A stretch of DNA of 64,000 nucleotides from Himantopus leucocephalus (lineage: Eukaryota; Chordata; Aves; Charadriiformes; Recurvirostridae). Location of the stretch: positions 21,241,647 to 21,305,646 of the forward strand of contig RSEF01000005.1 in assembly GCA_003993805.1 (NCBI GenBank). The letters run 5' to 3'. Below the pieces are notes generated by a model. That model was given only the letters and a program-made list of their open reading frames with translations. It searched no databases and was not told the origin of the DNA. A program made the position numbers and the translations under genes. The first letter of the stretch is position 1. Each line of letters opens with the position of its first letter. Shown one piece after another: positions 39,901 through 53,029 of the stretch.

Positions 39901-42235
39901 TATTTGCAGATTCTCAGGCCTAAATTTACGAATCTCTTTTCATTTTGCTCCTTGAGTGGACATGACCAGAAGGGCACGAAAACCCAAACCGTTTAAGATA
40001 CCTATAATTGTAATGAACTTGTCTCATGTCATACAAATAACACCCAGCAGTGACTAGGACTTCTTGACCAGTTTTCTCCCCTGATTATACAAAACTCATA
40101 TTTGCTGGAGACAAACATATATACAACAGTCTGTATAGTTATTGGATGTAAGAAAGGACAGTTGTGACTGACCTTAAGCATGATTGCTGAAAGGAAGTAA
40201 ATGGTGCTGGCCTGGGGATTAGCAACAGTAATGACCTGAAAGTAAAATGAAGAAATAATGGATCTTCCTGGAGATTAGAACCCAAAAGTGGAATGAGGAA
40301 GAATCCAGCAACAGTAAATGGAAGGGACTAGTGACATAAATCTGACATGCTAAAGAAAGGGGGTGGGGAAAGTGGTGGTGAAAATCCCCCATGGTCACAG
40401 AGGAACAGTGCTGGTAGGTCTGGCTACTCTGAGGAAGTGTGGAGACAATGATTTCTCCTATGGAGCTGTGGTATGGCCTGTAGATAGTACATAACCATAA
40501 CAGTTTACATGTGAGTGAGACGTATATATGTTTGTGTTTTAAGCGTTACTATTTTTTGTTTAAGAAGATGATTTTGTGTGCTATCATTGCTAATTTTAGT
40601 TATTAGATTCTCAATTTTAATTGACCAAAGTAGTATTTGAATTAAGCTAGGCCTTATATATATCCCTGGCATAATAGTGACCCACTAATTGATCAACTAT
40701 CAGAGCACACCATTATGAAACTGGGGTGTGGTATGTGGGCAGAAGGCATGAAATGTATCAAGATCTGCAAACTGATTCTTGTGTTCCAGTGCCATGGCTG
40801 TCCTGTGACAATTTGGTGGAGGAATGTAGGCAGCATGAGGCTGCCCCTGCAACAGCTCCTACTGCTCTCATTCACACCTTCTGTCCAAATGCAGGCTTAT
40901 GTACAAGGAAGGCTGAAATATAATGGGTTAGAAGGAAATAAAACAGATTGTGCCCCCTGTAATCACAATCAGTCTTTAGAAGAATTACTCACAAAGCATG
41001 CCAAGGCAAGAAAGCCAATAACATATTGGAGATAGACAATTTCAAGTGCATAAGACAGGAAAGGGGTCATTACGTCATTGCAAGCACTGACTTAATAGTT
41101 AGACAAGTCGGTTCTGCCTCATATCAAGCAGTAAAAGACAAAAGAAAATTACAAAAGGGGTAGCAGTAGACATCAAAGTAGTCAGTTTTAAATGATATCA
41201 GTCGGACATTGATTTTATCCATGTCCGATACTAGTTCTTGCAACTTTCTTCAAAGTTTTAAAACTTTATGGTAACATTTTCAGGGCAATCTATTCCTGTT
41301 AATTATATTATGGGAATTGTTGACTCCAGCATGATCCAGGACTCGTTCCTCCTTCTCAGCTGTTGCACACTTAGACCTACGAGGTCTCTCCATCCCAGCC
41401 TGATTGATGCAGCTGCTGTTCAAGTTCACAGGTTCAGCCAGTAGCAAGGTTGAACTTGTATTCCAGAGGGACACATTACACACACTCACACAACATTTAA
41501 TGTTGTTGGCCACACAGGCCACCACAGACAGAGCAGTGCCTTTATCAGCACCCACATAAACACCAGCAGCACTAGCATTTAAAAGTACTGTTTGTCCAGC
41601 TGGTCAGGGCTGAAGTTCACCAGAGAACACACACCCCCTCTCACTCTCTACTTTCACAACCACACTCACATTCACCTACATATCCCTTGAATATTAGCAT
41701 AGGCTCTAAGTCCTTAACACTTATGTTACAGAAAAAGCAAGGAACATCTTACTGTTAGTAAGATCCCACTTGAAGCCAAAAAAGTCTACCTGGTTATAAA
41801 TATGACTATTTGAAATTATTTCTCTTTTCTTCATTGCCCAGCACTGTTTACATTTGCAGAATGTATCCATTGTATTGCTTGTTAAATTCCACTATTTCAA
41901 TTGACAAATTTAGCAGTATTCCCTACCTAACAAAAACATCAGGATGTTCTTTTAGCGGTTATGCAACAAATAGATGCTGCCTGATAGATGAGAATTTTTC
42001 AGGAGACTTTTACTGGCAGTAGAATTTGAAACAATAAATAATTTTTAAAACAAATACATAAATCAACAATTTTTCCCTGTCTAGGGAATTTTTCCATCTT
42101 TGAAAGTTTGTGTATATTGTAATGGCAGTTTAAAACAGTACTTGTTCTTTCTTTTGATATTCAGTCCCAGCATAGCTCCTACATCCAATATATTATGGGA
42201 TCTTATATTTTCATTCTCTCAGTAGCTCTGAACTT
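33973..42235. other. Unique AT-rich noncoding DNA
   Basis: There is no recognisable gene. Frames of 90-122 codons at 36919-37194, 37896-38264 and 40715-41035 match no known family. 38495-38600 is very AT-rich. A more GC-rich patch at 41280-41660 is listed separately. Confidence 0.62.
41280..41660. other. Unassigned GC-richer block, possible old LTR or repeat
   Basis: Composition changes from the AT-rich surroundings: it is rich in CA/CAC words (ACACACTCACACAACA), with a small hairpin ACAACAT-TTA-ATGTTGT and a GGCCACACAGGCC motif. A 91-codon minus frame (41280-41555) crosses it but resembles nothing I know. The block could be a diverged retroviral LTR reading on the minus strand, but no ends or duplication are visible. 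Confidence 0.3.
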
Positions 42236-42662
42236 ATAGAATCATAGAATCATCTAGGTTGGAAGGGATCATTTAGTCCAACAATCAAACTAACACTGCC
42301 AAAACCACCACTAAACCATGTCCCTAAACACCACATCTATTTGTCTTTTAAATACCTCCAGGGATGGCAATTCCACCACTTCCCTGGGCAGCCTGTTCTA
42401 ATGCTTGACAACCCTTTTGGTGAAGAAATTTTTCCTAATATCCAATCTAAACCTCACCTGGCACAACATGAGGCCATTTCCTCTTGTCCTATCACTTGTT
42501 ACATGGGAGAAGTAACCTTGCTGCAACCTCCTTTCAGGCAGTTGTAGAGAGCGATAAGCTCTCCTGTCAGCCTCCTTTTCTCCAGGCTAAACAACCCCAG
42601 TTCCCTCATTCGCTCCTCATAAGGCTTGCTCTCCAGACCCCTCACTGGCTATGTTGCCACTC
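42236..42662 (-). repeat. CR1 3' end region
   Basis: The plus strand starts with ATAGAATCATAGAATCATC (octamer tail), then AGGTTGGAAGGGATCATTT, and continues through the CR1 3' UTR and ORF2 C-terminus in reverse complement. Examples are CCACTTCCCTGGGCAGCCTG and CTCCTTTTCTCCAGGCTAAAC. About 425 bp are alignable by eye, with several disruptions. It is joined at about 42662 directly to CR1 endonuclease sequence on the same strand. Confidence 0.9.
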
Positions 42663-42998
42663 CAGGAACCTCTGGGAATGTTCCCTCTCTGCTGTGTTGT
42701 ATTTCCAGCAGACATCTGGTAAGTTGAAGTCCCCCACGAGAACAAGGGCGAGTGATCGCGAGACCTCTGCCAGCTGCTTATAGAATATTTAATCAGCCTC
42801 TACATCCTGACTGGGGGGGGGTCTATAACAAACTCCCACCATGATGTCTGCCTTATTGGCCTTCCCCTTGATTCTTATCCATAAACATTTGACACTGTCA
42901 TTCACATTGTTAAGTTCTAGGCATTCCTAACATAGAGGGCCACCCCATGACCTCTCCTTCCTTGCCTATCCCTTCTGGAAAGTTGGTAGCCATCTCCA
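42663..42998 (-). pseudogene. CR1 ORF2 endonuclease fragment
   Basis: On the minus strand, 42723-42734 encodes GDFN, the conserved catalytic motif of apurinic-type endonucleases in LINE ORF2, within VGDFNLPDVCWKYNTAER. Further upstream in the sense direction, CCTCTATGTTAGGAATGCC and CTTGATTCTTATCCATAAAC (plus strand) correspond to the expected endonuclease sequence. Stops and frameshifts interrupt it. In an intact CR1 this region is about 2 kb from the 3' end, but here the 3' end follows immediately. Confidence 0.78.
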
Positions 42999-43789
42999 TA
43001 TGATGGAGAATATTAGCTTTCATGAAAATCTCACTGATATTTTACACTTTATTTCAATTATTTTCTTTGAAAGTCATTATCTGTGATCAGGGTTTTAAAA
43101 CTCTTCTGAGGAATCTGTCTACCATACAAGCCAGCACAGAAATTGAATTTATTTTCAGTGCTTTTAATTGTACTCTTTCTGATTTCAGGATAACAGTTTT
43201 CATTGCAGTTAAAAATGTTTACTCAAAGGTAGAATAGTGTAAGAGACAAAATTCCACAGAGGTCAGTTACCAGATAATTTTAAAAATCTAAATTTATTAG
43301 TAGTAAATTGTAATACATAATTTAAAAAATCTAAGTTATATTTTCCTTTGAAAATGTTGTATTTAGTTCTGTAGTGTTAGAAGCGGACAGATAAAATGAT
43401 GATCACTGCAAATCACTGATCACGCTTTTGCAACTACTTTTAACTATACTTTCTGAGTCCTAACATAGTCTGAAGCACTGTGCATATGAACAAAGTGCTT
43501 TTTGCACAAAATTAGGCTAGCCACAATCAGAAGCTGCTCTTTACCAGTAAATGCAGTTTATCATTATTAGCTGTGTTAACTGGTCACATAATAGACAATG
43601 GAAAAGGACACTTGGAAACTCATGTTGTATTAATTCAGTTGAGATAACTGTTTAAAGAGTTCTTTTCAGTGTGAAGGAGAGCTGCAGAAAGGAAGCTGTC
43701 TACCACAGCCTGCAGGGGAAGATAAGAGGAGAATGCAGATTCTTTTTACAGTAATAGCATAAATGCAATGTCATTAAGTACTAATAAGA

Positions 43790-43920
43790 TGGTCTAGGAA
43801 ATTTCCATCACTGGAAATTGTAAAGATTATGCTAGGCAAAAATTTGTCCTGAATAGTAGAAGTAAAGTTGTTCCAGTCTGGGGGACACATGACCTGCTGG
43901 TCTCCTTCCCAACCCTTCAG
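43790..43920 (+). repeat. Old CR1/L3-like 3' end fragment
   Basis: ATTTCCATCACTGGAAATTG, then AGGCAAAAATTTGTCCTGAA, then GACATGACCTGCTGGTC-like and CTTCCCAACCC words follow the order seen in the 3' ends of older CR1-type LINEs. Divergence is high, so this is a much older insertion than the copy at 33465. Confidence 0.6.
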
Positions 43921-44450
43921 AAAAAATAAAAATTATGTCAATGGGATGTCTAACTAATCCTGTCTCTTCCCTCGTTCATATAAACTGCTTCATATAACCC
44001 TCTTGTGATGAGACTTTTTCCTTTCATTCATCAGTACTAGACCAATAAAACAGCAAATGTCAAAGCCAGAATGTGCAGCCAGCTAAAAGAGCTGGCATTC
44101 AGAAAATAAATTGCTATTTAACAGCTCTACATTACTACTTATAAACAAGTATGACTGTTTTCATGAAAGTTATGTGCACATTGAATCAGGAACTGCCCTT
44201 GTCTAATCAAGACTATATTTAAACAGAAAGATTTTCAAGCAATAAAAAGGATGATGTCCCTTCTCCAGTCAAAGAGGGTGCAAGCAGTTCAGAAGAAGAA
44301 AAAAAATCAGTAAAATTTGTCTAACAATAGTATTCACAGATTTATGTTATACGGGTAGGTAACAAGCAGAGTGAAAATATATATTAGTTATATATATTTA
44401 ACTGTAGGTACTCCATACAGGCATGTACTTAATATTACTATTAGAGAAAA

Positions 44451-44515
44451 AAGGAAGGGAAAAGGAAGGGAAAGGGAAGGGAAGGCAAGGCAAGGCAAGG
44501 CAAGGCAAAGCAAGG
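44451..44515. repeat. Pentanucleotide microsatellite, GGAAG changing to GCAAG
   Basis: The tract begins with AAAGGAAGGG-type units, regularises to GGGAAGGGAAG, then switches to (GGCAA)n with about five clean copies before an interrupted last copy. One substitution spread through part of the array. Confidence 0.93.
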
Positions 44516-47500
44516 AGATGTAGTTTAGTTAGTGACTGTAGATAGTACTTCCTTTGCATTCAGTATGCAGTAAAGTTCCATAATTTTCTGTTTCACTGGA
44601 AGTACTTCATATGTTTAATGAATGTTTTTTGTTATTTATTCTGCCTCACAAGAAAAATGCATATGTATTTTCAAAAATTCAGATAATAAGTCTTACAGAA
44701 TTGAAAGCTCAGATCCTAGGGAGTTTATCTGGGAAGAAAAAGAGAAGTCTTTTGCCTTACTCAAACACTACTAAATCTGCTGTATATGCAGTGGATGGTA
44801 AAGCGTACAGTCATAAGGTTGCACTGCCCTTCAACCCTTCAAGGTTTACATGAACTTAGTGACAGGCACAGCTAGCAGGCATTAAGAACACCACCTCTGA
44901 GATGGCTTCCATATCCAGAATATCTGTGGAGAACAGCAAATATTAGAATGGGATCTATTATATGGTCCTATTGTTACTTTGTTTCTTTCTGGTGGCCAAA
45001 TTCTCAATTGTCCTGCCTGCAGCTGGATCTTTCGATGCAGACACTGAAGTATGAGCAAAGGAAAATTTGAAGAGAGGAAGAATAACATCTACTTTCTGCA
45101 GCATTGTTCTCAGGTTTAGGAGGACAACATTGTCCAGACAAAGTAGTATCCTTGAATACTATGGGTGGCTCGGGCTTTCTAAGTTGAAATATCAATATTT
45201 TCTTTTCTATGGGTTTTTTGGGGTTTGTTTTTTTTGGTGGTTTTTTTTGTTTGTTTGGTTTTTTTCCCCCAGTATACCTTCCCTCAGTAGGATCTTCCTG
45301 CTTGAATTGTTTGCTTAGTTATATTTGTGAGTGGAGACGTAGTACTCATTTACCACTCAGGTTATTTTTTTCATTTTCACTGGTCTCTGAGTAAGGGCTC
45401 AAAAAATTTTACAAGAAATCTCAGAAACTGAAATTTGCCAGTGACTGACTGCATATAACCCTTTTGCTAAGCAGGCAAATAGAAAGGCAGTATATCTGTA
45501 TCTCAATACACCTAACTCTACAGTTCCTGGAAGAGCTATTGCAGGAAGTGAGTATTTTTTAAATGACTGCTTACTGTAGCAAGCAGATAGATGTCTAATT
45601 TTCTCTGTACGTCAGAGCCTGAACACACATTAGGATGTTTTCTCCAGAGAGAAGTACAGTGTCATCTGCTGGAAAAAAAACCTGTGCTCCCATTTTTTAA
45701 GAGCAAGTTTCTTCAGAATTTCAGATCTAATTAACAGAAGCACTTGCAGCCACAGCATGAGCGTATTTTGTTTGACACTCTGACCAGGATTTTGTTGGAA
45801 TACAGCAAGACTGTTGTCATTAATAGAGTGATTATGGAATTTCCCCAAGTACAGGAATTAAAAGGAAGACAAGACATCTGAGGAATTTTTTTCTCTGACA
45901 ATTTAAAAAAGAACTCTGCCTTCAAACAAAAATCTGTATTCTTTCATGATTGCTAATATGAGACCAGTTTCTATTGGATCTTTGCTCAGCCACACATGGA
46001 CTGGTACAAGGCCAGAAATCATGTTCCACCTTTTTTTTTCTCAAAGTGTCCAAGTACAATCTCACACTTCTTATCTCTTAAATGCAAAAGCTGTTTGGTT
46101 TTGGAATGTGTGCAGTCTCTGATCTCCCTTATAATACCAGATACACACCTGACGAAAAGCCAGCACTTTTGCACAATTCTTACCTATTCATTTCAGCTAA
46201 AATGTTAATAAGTTAGCATTAACTAAGCCTTGTACGCTACCCGATTGAAGAGAACTATAGTATTGAAGACTTCAGATCCCAACTAAGTGTTTAAATCCAA
46301 TATTCTTCAAAATGGAGGAACGTTTGGATTTGTAATTTGGTTCCTACATAGCAGTGAGTTCTAATATAGAATCAGTCTCTGCAGAATTCTGGAGCAAAAA
46401 AAAAGCTCTTCTGTATTTGAAAGTAGTGTCATCAGTAAGATCATGAATAGCAATTTGCTATATAGGAATTTGAGGATATTTTCAGTGGGATCCATTTCAG
46501 TGATCCTTAGATGTATAAGCAGCTCACTTTTTGACTGAATTCAATCATTACAGATTTAATTTTGTCATTATCAACTAGGATTTTCTTGAAGGACCTTTTT
46601 GAAGACTGATGTTGCTTCCTGTTATGTAAGATACTTCTTAAATTTGTTAGTAAGGCATTACAGAAATAATCTTGTCTCTCTACAAGTTGTTTCTATCTGT
46701 TTTCATTGGTAGCATTGCTGTATAGCAAAGTTTGTGATCTTGGTGGAGGAAAAAGGAAAGTCTTTTCAGCATCAAATAATGAGATAGAAGCTATGTAACA
46801 TTTATGCTCAGGATTCATAGTGCACCATCATAGCTTGTTTCTTAAACCTAAGATCAAGAGAACAGCAAAGAAAATGTAATAACAATGAAGTTAAAGGCCT
46901 AAATGCATGTAAAGCAGCACAACCCTATGGTAAGAAGAATTGTTTTAATTTGGGATTTGGAGAGGGATGTGAATTTTTCTGTAATTAGCCATTTATTGTG
47001 GGATCTCATATTCCTGATATAAACATGCTGCTAGCACATGCAAGGGAAGAACAAACAAACCCAAACTGTAAATTAAAGCATCAGTGATAACACTTATGTT
47101 GCAGTCATTATATGTTGCCTTCAGCTAATATGCAATATTGTCCATAGAATACTCCTTAGGAATTCATAGAAAAGAACATTAAACAACCAGTCTTTATGAA
47201 GATATAGAATACGGATATCCTCTACAGATTTTCAGTTGAAAGACTGTTTCATCGATGCCAAACAATAGAACAGGGTTTGCTTTTTTCAAAAGGGAATAAA
47301 GTCATATGTATGTCTAATAGTCTAGCACACCCAACAAGATGCTAACAAGAGGGAAGAGTGCTCAGCTGAGCTTAACCGGTCACTATGTACAATCACTTTA
47401 GAGAAACTCAGGCTGCAGTATGTGACAGTTACCTGTTTAGATTCACACATCTGCTACCCACATTTTGATGACACCTGTTCTTCAGCACCATCTTTTCTGA

Positions 47501-50500
47501 TCTTGCTGCTGTCATGTAGCAGCTAACATTTTTGTTAGTGGCACTTAAAATGTTCTGCAGCAACTAAACTTAGCCAACAGCTGTTAGATGTTTTTAAATA
47601 ATTTTCACAGGGTTTGTGAAAGTGTGGCAGCTAATTACTTATAATTTCACATCAATTTACTAATTTCCAGCCCAACAGGATGTCCCTTGTCATAGATGTG
47701 CCAGGATTGGCTTTTAATGGCCTCAACCCAGCTGGCTGTTACTGGAACCAATTCATGCCTAATATGGTTTCCAGATTTCCTTATCTGTATGGGTTCTGAA
47801 AAATTAATTTAAAAGGAAACAAGGAAATTATGAAGTTTTCAAAATAGTCTTAACAAAGAAGCCTTTGATATTCTTTCCTTCACAGCCCCTAGAAATGGAC
47901 TAAGTATAGCACATTTGCAATAGGTAGATCTTGAAAAGCTTTGTCTTTTTCCCACCATTCAAAGGTTTGGAAGCTTTTGCTGTCCTACTGAAATTGCTGA
48001 ATATCTCAGATGTTTTAGCCTTCATCAGCCTCGAAAGCCACTGGAGTTGATTCTGCTTTTTGATATGCTAAATCAGAAATACAGTAGAGAAGAATTCATT
48101 TATACTGCTTTCCCAAAATTAGGACAGAAACTGAAGGGCTTATGGGTGGCTTAGTGCTATTTTAGATATTGGAAACTTCACTTTGAGTTTCGATTTGCTG
48201 GTTGATCCCATTCAAGAAACTTCTTCTCCATACATAATACCAATAAAAGTAATAGTGGATTTCAAAGTAATGTTTAGGTCCTAGAACATGTAAAGATTAA
48301 ATTTTTATCATATTATTATTTTACCTGTACTAACAGGAGAATGACACTTGGAGGTTGTAGTGCCATCATGTTAAGCCTTATATAAAGCCATAAACAATTC
48401 ACAAAAGACATGCATCTCCAGCTAGGCAACCATTTCCAGTTTTGGACAAATCTTGAATGACAACACTTTGAATTTAAAACACTGAAACTATTTGCAAGGT
48501 TCACCTTTTTCTTTCTCCTCCTGTATTCACCACTCCTCTAAATACATACAATTATTATAAAATTTCCTATTCCCTAAATTAATAATAATAAGAAAACATT
48601 TTTCCTGTTGAAAATGGAAAATCCATACAGATGTAAACTTGACATCCAAGATTACCCTCAGTAGTAAAAGTATCACTAATTTAGAGATGAGTAACTGTTC
48701 TTGTAAAACATTCATTTCAGATTTGAGATTGTTCTTCCTTGAGATTCCATTGGGATTTCTGGTTGCATCTTTTGCTATGTATTAGCAGAGGTTTTTCCTC
48801 CAACATCAAAGCATCAAATATTCCTATTCATAGTAACTAATTTTAAGATTTTACATTAATGGAGAATATTAAGGTAATACATAAGCCAATATATCACAAC
48901 TTTTTCTGAGGTATCTCTGCAAATGCACGTGCCAAAGTATCTATGTGTTTAGAACAAACAGTTTTGTCTTCCAGTTATTTTTCTTGTCCTTGTACAGATG
49001 AGCACAAGTATGGATTTCAGATTTGAGTTCTAGTCTCCTAGAAGTGTGTGGATCTAAGATTCTGATTCAAGCAAATCTTTGCAAAATATTTTTAATAGTT
49101 AACAAAAGGCTATAAGTGCGTATTTTAGAAGTCCGCAGATTATATTTTTCACTAAGGTATCATACCAAATACTAAATGCATTTATTCCCTTTCTTTACAA
49201 CTGCATCAAAGTCTAACTAATGAGGAAAAAGGAAGGGAAATAAGTAAATACTGTAATGTTAGAAAGGTTGTTTCTTTTAGAGCACGCACAAAAATCAAAG
49301 AAGCTGCTTTAAGAAAGTCAATACTTTTTTACTTTAAGATATAAAACCAAAAATACTCAGATACCTCAGACTAGTGTGCAAAAGAAGAACACAGATAATG
49401 TCTGCCCTACCTCATGCATTTGAAAAATAATCAGTCCTGGTTAGTAGCAGAGCAACTTCAGTGAGCCCTGGCCTGTAAATCAATAGGCTGAATTCTCCTG
49501 GCCCTTTCCAAATTCCATTTCCAATTCTACAGTAGAGATTAGTGTAGATTTAGCCCTGATAGACAGATAAAACTAGCAGTGTGTGCAGACTTACTATTTA
49601 ATAGACTGGATCTAAGGTATCAGTGGTTGCTGAAATGGACTGTCAGTTAATGTAGATGGGGGAAAGAGGAGCAATCTCCTGCTGTACCTTAAAACAATAA
49701 TGCCTCTGTTCCCTCCAGTCCCTAAATCAGAAGATTTCTGCCTTGTTCCTGCCTTAATATGAACTTCATATATCAAAAGACTTAGCAACAGCTGATTGCA
49801 AGAGTAGTGCATATGAAGAACACTCACAACTTTTAAACTCTGAAGGGTTTTTAAATGAATCTGTTGCATTTTTTCTTCTTAACTGTGAATATTCTGATAC
49901 GCATTTTAATTTGAGTCTGGGGAAAGACCTGTTAAGGGATTAATGCCCATTGTTGTAAATGTAGCTACTATTACTTACTGTTACTTGGCTTAGAAAACCC
50001 CAAAACTGTAACTCAGTCAGTCAAAGCTGTGATATACAATCATACAGCAACAAGTGACCAAACACTCTGGAACGACGATGTAATGTTTAGATCACAAGCA
50101 CTGCTTGGACTTAAATTTGCTTACACAGTACTTTGAATTCCTTTATATTCAGCACTACCAAGAGCCTTATAAATCACTTACAAATCTGTGGAGTGCAGAT
50201 CTCTGTACTAAAGTGTTCTTTGTGAATCAGCATAGCTGCATTTTAGGACAACGTAGCCAGAAAGATTTTTACTCTGCCTATTATCCTTTTTGTCAGAAGA
50301 GTTTAGACAAATGAATGTCCTTTTAGGGTGTAAGATACTTTTTATGACATTGTTGAGTATATCACAGAATAATTAGGGAGAGTGTCTAAGACCTAATAAG
50401 CATTGGAAAAAAACGGAAAACAGGAATAAAATCAGAACTCTAAAATTACTCTGAATACCTTCTGGGAGCTCAAAGGGCTGACTGAACTTTTCAGACAAGA

Positions 50501-50596
50501 TTAAAATGCTTGCACTTTGATAATTTTACATATACATCGAATCTGATCTCTGCTGAATACCATCTGTGTTTAGTGCTACCTGTTAGATACAGGATC

Positions 50597-50630
50597 NAAA
50601 AAAAAAAAAAAAAACAACAAAAATTTTCAG
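50597..50630. repeat. N followed by poly(A)-rich tract
   Basis: A single N precedes a run of about 18 A and then ACAACAAAAA. It is low complexity and probably polymorphic in length. Confidence 0.85.
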
Positions 50631-53029
50631 TCACAGCTACGATTGCCACTTTCATGATATCTTTTCAATGAAATACAATGAAAACCTAAAACATGGCCAG
50701 AAAAGTAAGTAGAAATTAACAGTTAACGACTTGCTGAGTTTAGGGTTTTTTTTCAGTGGAGGCAAAAGAAGTGATTCATATGCAGAAGATGGGACGTGTA
50801 AAGATGGAAAGAAAGGAAAGGATTCTTCTTTACATTCACAAAGATCCATGCATATATTAGGAGATAAATAATATGTCAGGGCTACAGGCTGCCATGCATC
50901 TTCTCTTATTTCACGTGCATTAAGATTCCTTGCTACTTCCCTTGCAACTAATGTATACCATCAACTCCATTTTCTTTACCCATCAGGATCAGGAATTTGA
51001 GTGTAGCAAAGCCAATATAGTTCGAAGCTCTGGAAAAAACCTTCCATGAGACTTTATAAGGTCAGGAACAAGACTTAAAATGTTCCTTCATTTCATTTAT
51101 AAACATTAATCCCCCCTCTGAGATGCTGATCTTCTAAAATTGCTGCCATTAACTCTCACACATTTTTCTAAAAATACATTTCTTTGTTCTTGTATTCCTG
51201 AATATTACTACCCAGTCTTCTGTGGGGAAATTAAGTCATTTCTCCAGCATCTTCAAGGCTAGTCCATTCCTTGACATTCTACCTTCAAGAAACAGGACAA
51301 AATTACTCTTTTTTCTTCTTTTTTTTTTCATTAGTCAGGAAGAAAGCAAAATTCTAAAAGCAGTATTAGCAGTCATTGGGGGGTAACGGTTCTGGAATTT
51401 TTAGTAGAAAAAGGAACCTATAACGTGTCATCAACAGGTTTCTTTAATATGCCTCTGGAAATCACACAAGCTTACAACCTGGTGGTATGAAGTCTTATGG
51501 AGTAAATGTATTTACACAGTGTATATTGCATACGAGTACAAAAATATTTAATGAAGAGGCAAGATGCTTTTTGTGGTGAAGGGAGTTATGGTTCATTATC
51601 GCTGTTCAGCTCTCCAGATCTCATATTCTTAAATAGCTTTCCATGGTCTTCTCCCTCATTCATGAATTTTTCAGCCTAATCTATTCAATCATTTTCCATA
51701 CACAACATGTTATATACTTTTGCTCATCCTTGGTATCCTCTTTAAATCCTTTGCAGCTTTAATATATCTTTCTTGAGGCAGAGGAAGGGAAATTTACTGT
51801 ATATTGTGTACCATGGAGTCCATCCATTTCTACAGCTGCATAATTCTTTTATTTGCTATTTCTTTCCCAACAGTTTTGAGGATTCAATTTGTTCTTCTGG
51901 CTGCTAAAGAGTTAGTATTTTCACAGAACTACTTATCATAACTCAAATGTCTCATTCCTGAATAGTGACAGTTGAGCTCTGAGCCCATTATTGTATGTGT
52001 AAACTTAAAGTTGATGGAGTGGATTGAGGGATACTTTCCATTTAACTACATTCAATTTCCACATTGACATTTTATTGCTTAATCACTGAGTAATGTGAGG
52101 AGATACCACAGTTTTTCATATTCAGATTCTGGCTCTACTCTCCAAAATAATTTAAGCTCATAGGTAAATCCTGTCAGTGCTATTCACAGCTTTTTTTCAA
52201 GTTGTGAATGCATGCATTGAACAATATAGAGCCGGTGGAAGTCAAAGGGTAACCTTCACTGTGGGAAGGTGGGATTCTGTATGTCCTCTTTTTCTCTTTG
52301 GTAATGATGAGCACATCAAAAGTCTACTTAAACTTCACAAAGTGATTTTTAACTGAGTTCCTTTGTTCATACATTTGCTACAGTTCTTTCAAGGAACTGC
52401 AGAAGATTTATAAGATAACTTTTATAACCATGACTACCCTTGCCTAGTAGTTGTTCATTTATGAGCACCCTAACTCTGTTCTTTGTTCTATATCCTATTA
52501 ATTTGCCTGATAGGAATATCAGGCTTATCAGTTACAGTTATTCCGACTTATGGAATCCTGGAAAAACAATTGTGTCATTTTATATAACAGCAAATTAGCT
52601 ATTTTGTAATTCAGTTCCTTTACAGGTATGGTAAAATACTATCTAGTCCTGGCAGTTGTTGCATTTATTTACTCAATTTTTTACATTTGTCTACCTGCTC
52701 TGTAGCTGCTTCTACTGACTCTTTATTTAACAGTAATCAGTTAATGAGTCCTTCATGAAGACTGGTGAATCTCTTTAATGTTCTTGCATATGTTCTATAA
52801 ACATATAAGCAGGTCATTTGAATTTTTCTTCTATAGTAGTACATTTATTTTGTATCTGGATTATCTGTTGGCTTCACACAAACTCTCTGGGAGGCTTCTT
52901 GCTTGATATATTTGAACAAAGGCATTTTTATTAGATTTATGCTTCATCTGATTTGTTCCCCAAACTGGTTTTAGCTTAAATTTGTGTGTGTTTACATCTA
53001 ATTTTTCTGAGTTTATGACAGTGGTTTTG

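Larger units (their letters stand above)
43921..52990. other. Unique AT-rich noncoding DNA
   Basis: I recognise no gene. Included are a pentanucleotide satellite (44451-44515), a T/G-rich tract at 45211-45270 and an N plus poly(A) run at 50597-50615. The stretch at 47570-47780 has homeodomain-like words and low repeat content, and is discussed as a possible conserved noncoding element. Frames in this interval are short and lack family resemblance. Confidence 0.62.
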
